A stretch of DNA of 16,396 nt, taken from positions 1-16,396 of the forward strand of contig DATFQY010000008.1 of NCBI GenBank assembly GCA_035263845.1, given 5' to 3'. The DNA comes from JAWOLE01 sp035263845. Lineage in GTDB: Bacteria; Acidobacteriota; Thermoanaerobaculia; UBA5066; Gp7-AA6. The stretch's first letter is position 1. The number at the start of each line of letters is the position of its first letter. Both the position numbers and the translations under genes were made by a program. The notes beneath the pieces were generated by a model. The model was not told where the DNA came from, did not search any database, and saw only the letters and a program-made list of their open reading frames with translations. Shown piece by piece: positions 15,755 to 16,396 of this stretch.

Positions 15755-15778
15755 GGCGGGATGCAGTCTACGCCCGCC
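15755..15778. repeat. 6-bp inverted repeat between kinase-array genes
   Basis: GGCGGG (15755-15760) and CCCGCC (15773-15778) are complementary with a 12-nt loop. They fill most of the 47-nt gap between the propeller gene at the right edge and the TPR kinase. Such short GC repeats are easily found by chance here, so it is listed mainly because all gaps of the array hold a comparable structure. Confidence 0.35.
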
Positions 15779-15788
15779 GGCGATCGTC

Positions 15789-16396
15789 CTATCTCAGCCC
15801 CTCCGCCACGTTCAACTCGGAGAGAACGCGGCGGACGCGGTAGACGTAGTGCTCGCCGTCGCGGGAGAAGCTCACGGTGCCGTAGAGCAGGCCGACCGGG
15901 TCCGTGGTCAGCTCCTTCCAGACCTTCCTTTCGCCGCTCTCCATGTCCAATCTCGCGATGCGGGCGGGCCAGGCCCTGTCCCAGACGAACAGGAACTCGC
16001 CGGACGCGTCCCACTCGAGCGGGATGTCGCCGCTCGCGGCTCCGCGGATTTCCGTCGGCGGCCCTCCCGAGACGGCAAAGAGAAGCAGCTTGCCATCTGG
16101 ATCGACCGCCGCGACGGACCCGGCGTCGGGCGAGAGGATGGGCAGCGTAAATCCCTCGGGCGTGACCGCGCGGGGCGGGCCTCCGGCGAGATCCATCAGC
16201 CAGGCGCGTCCGGGCCTCCCCGGCTCGGAGCCGGGGAAGAGCAGCTGCCGCCCGTCCCCCGAGAATCGCGCGGACTCCATCGAGACGATGCGCGGCTCGA
16301 TCTGCCCGATCGACAGCTTGCGCGGCTCCCCGGGACCGGTCGGCAGGAGGTTCAACCGGTCGGCCCCCGAGTGCGTGGCGCGCACGACCCATCGTC
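15789..16396 (-). CDS. PD40/TolB-type propeller protein, C-terminal fragment (probably a Ser/Thr kinase)
   Basis: The frame is open through the right edge of the window and stops with TAG at 15789-15791. About 200 residues are visible. They contain PD40/WD40-like propeller repeats (SARFSGDGRQLLFPG, LPILSPDAGSVAAVDPDGK, LEWDASGEFLFVW, VSFSRDGEHYVYRV) and end with VLSELNVAEGLR. This kind of ending is typical of acidobacterial kinase-propeller proteins. The kinase domain itself is outside the window, so the kinase label is inferred from the family and from the neighbouring genes. The GTG at 16385 in this frame is not taken as the start, because propeller-like sequence continues to the edge. The gene is probably co-transcribed with the TPR kinase 47 nt downstream. 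Confidence 0.78.
   Translation of the reverse strand, partial: RWVVRATHSGADRLNLLPTGPGEPRKLSIGQIEPRIVSMESARFSGDGRQLLFPGSEPGRPGRAWLMDLAGGPPRAVTPEGFTLPILSPDAGSVAAVDPDGKLLLFAVSGGPPTEIRGAASGDIPLEWDASGEFLFVWDRAWPARIARLDMESGERKVWKELTTDPVGLLYGTVSFSRDGEHYVYRVRRVLSELNVAEGLR

Noticed and set aside
13399..15843. An 814-codon open frame on the plus strand, antisense to the TPR kinase
   Set aside because: It mirrors a well-supported kinase gene codon by codon. Its composition (rich in Arg, Ala, Gly, Val, Glu) is that of a GC-rich shadow frame, and it has no recognisable domain. Long antisense frames are expected at this GC content.
15742..16392. Upstream extension of the TPR-kinase frame
   Set aside because: It overlaps the propeller gene in a shifted frame with no recognisable sequence.
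1..16396. CRISPR array, insertion sequence, prophage or toxin-antitoxin genes
   Set aside because: There are no spaced short repeats, transposase or integrase motifs, terminal inverted repeats or toxin-antitoxin gene pairs. All long frames on the coding strand are explained by pilus, kinase or esterase genes.

Overview
The window is GC-rich, densely coding DNA. It probably comes from an Acidobacteriota-like bacterium (Thermoanaerobaculia/Holophagae-type). That inference rests on the run of serine/threonine kinases fused to TolB/PD40-type propellers, which is typical of that phylum, next to a Gram-negative type IV pilus minor-pilin operon. No 16S rRNA gene or other phylogenetic marker is present, so the placement is tentative.

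Layout. (1) Positions 1-255, plus strand: the C-terminal end of a putative esterase (alpha/beta hydrolase). (2) Positions 261-284: a near-perfect GC hairpin shared by two convergent genes. (3) Positions 287 to about 7576, minus strand: an operon read right to left as FimT/GspH-like prepilin, PilV, PilW, PilX and the large tip adhesin PilY1. The first four genes are 5 nt apart or overlapping. PilY1 follows after a 31-nt gap with a strong Shine-Dalgarno sequence. (4) Positions 7577-7935: the only long intergenic region. It holds an intrinsic terminator for the kinase gene to the right, a candidate sigma-54 promoter for the pilus operon and several inverted repeats in the presumed leader. (5) Positions 7936-16396, minus strand: an array of four Ser/Thr-kinase-type genes. 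From right to left these are a partial propeller protein cut by the window edge (C-terminus only), a kinase with a TolB-N/FlgO-like domain and TPR repeats (no membrane segment), and two paralogous kinases, each with one membrane segment and a C-terminal PD40 propeller. No gene is visible on the plus strand beyond position 255.

How the parts may work together. FimT/PilV/PilW/PilX/PilY1 is the standard set that primes pilus assembly and sits at the pilus tip. The major pilin and the assembly machinery are not in the window. The two membrane kinases are tandem paralogues: catalytic domain and juxtamembrane linker are strongly conserved (118 of 147 residues identical by hand count over residues 10-156), while the propellers have diverged. 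This suggests one signalling module with two different sensors. A link between the kinases and the pilus rests only on proximity; a terminator lies between them.

The points most worth a second look are the PilY1 vWA domain with an apparently degenerate metal site, the stem-loops found in every gap of the kinase array, and the leader/promoter region of the pilus operon. I do not see a clearly new system. The rest is recognisable families in a characteristic arrangement.
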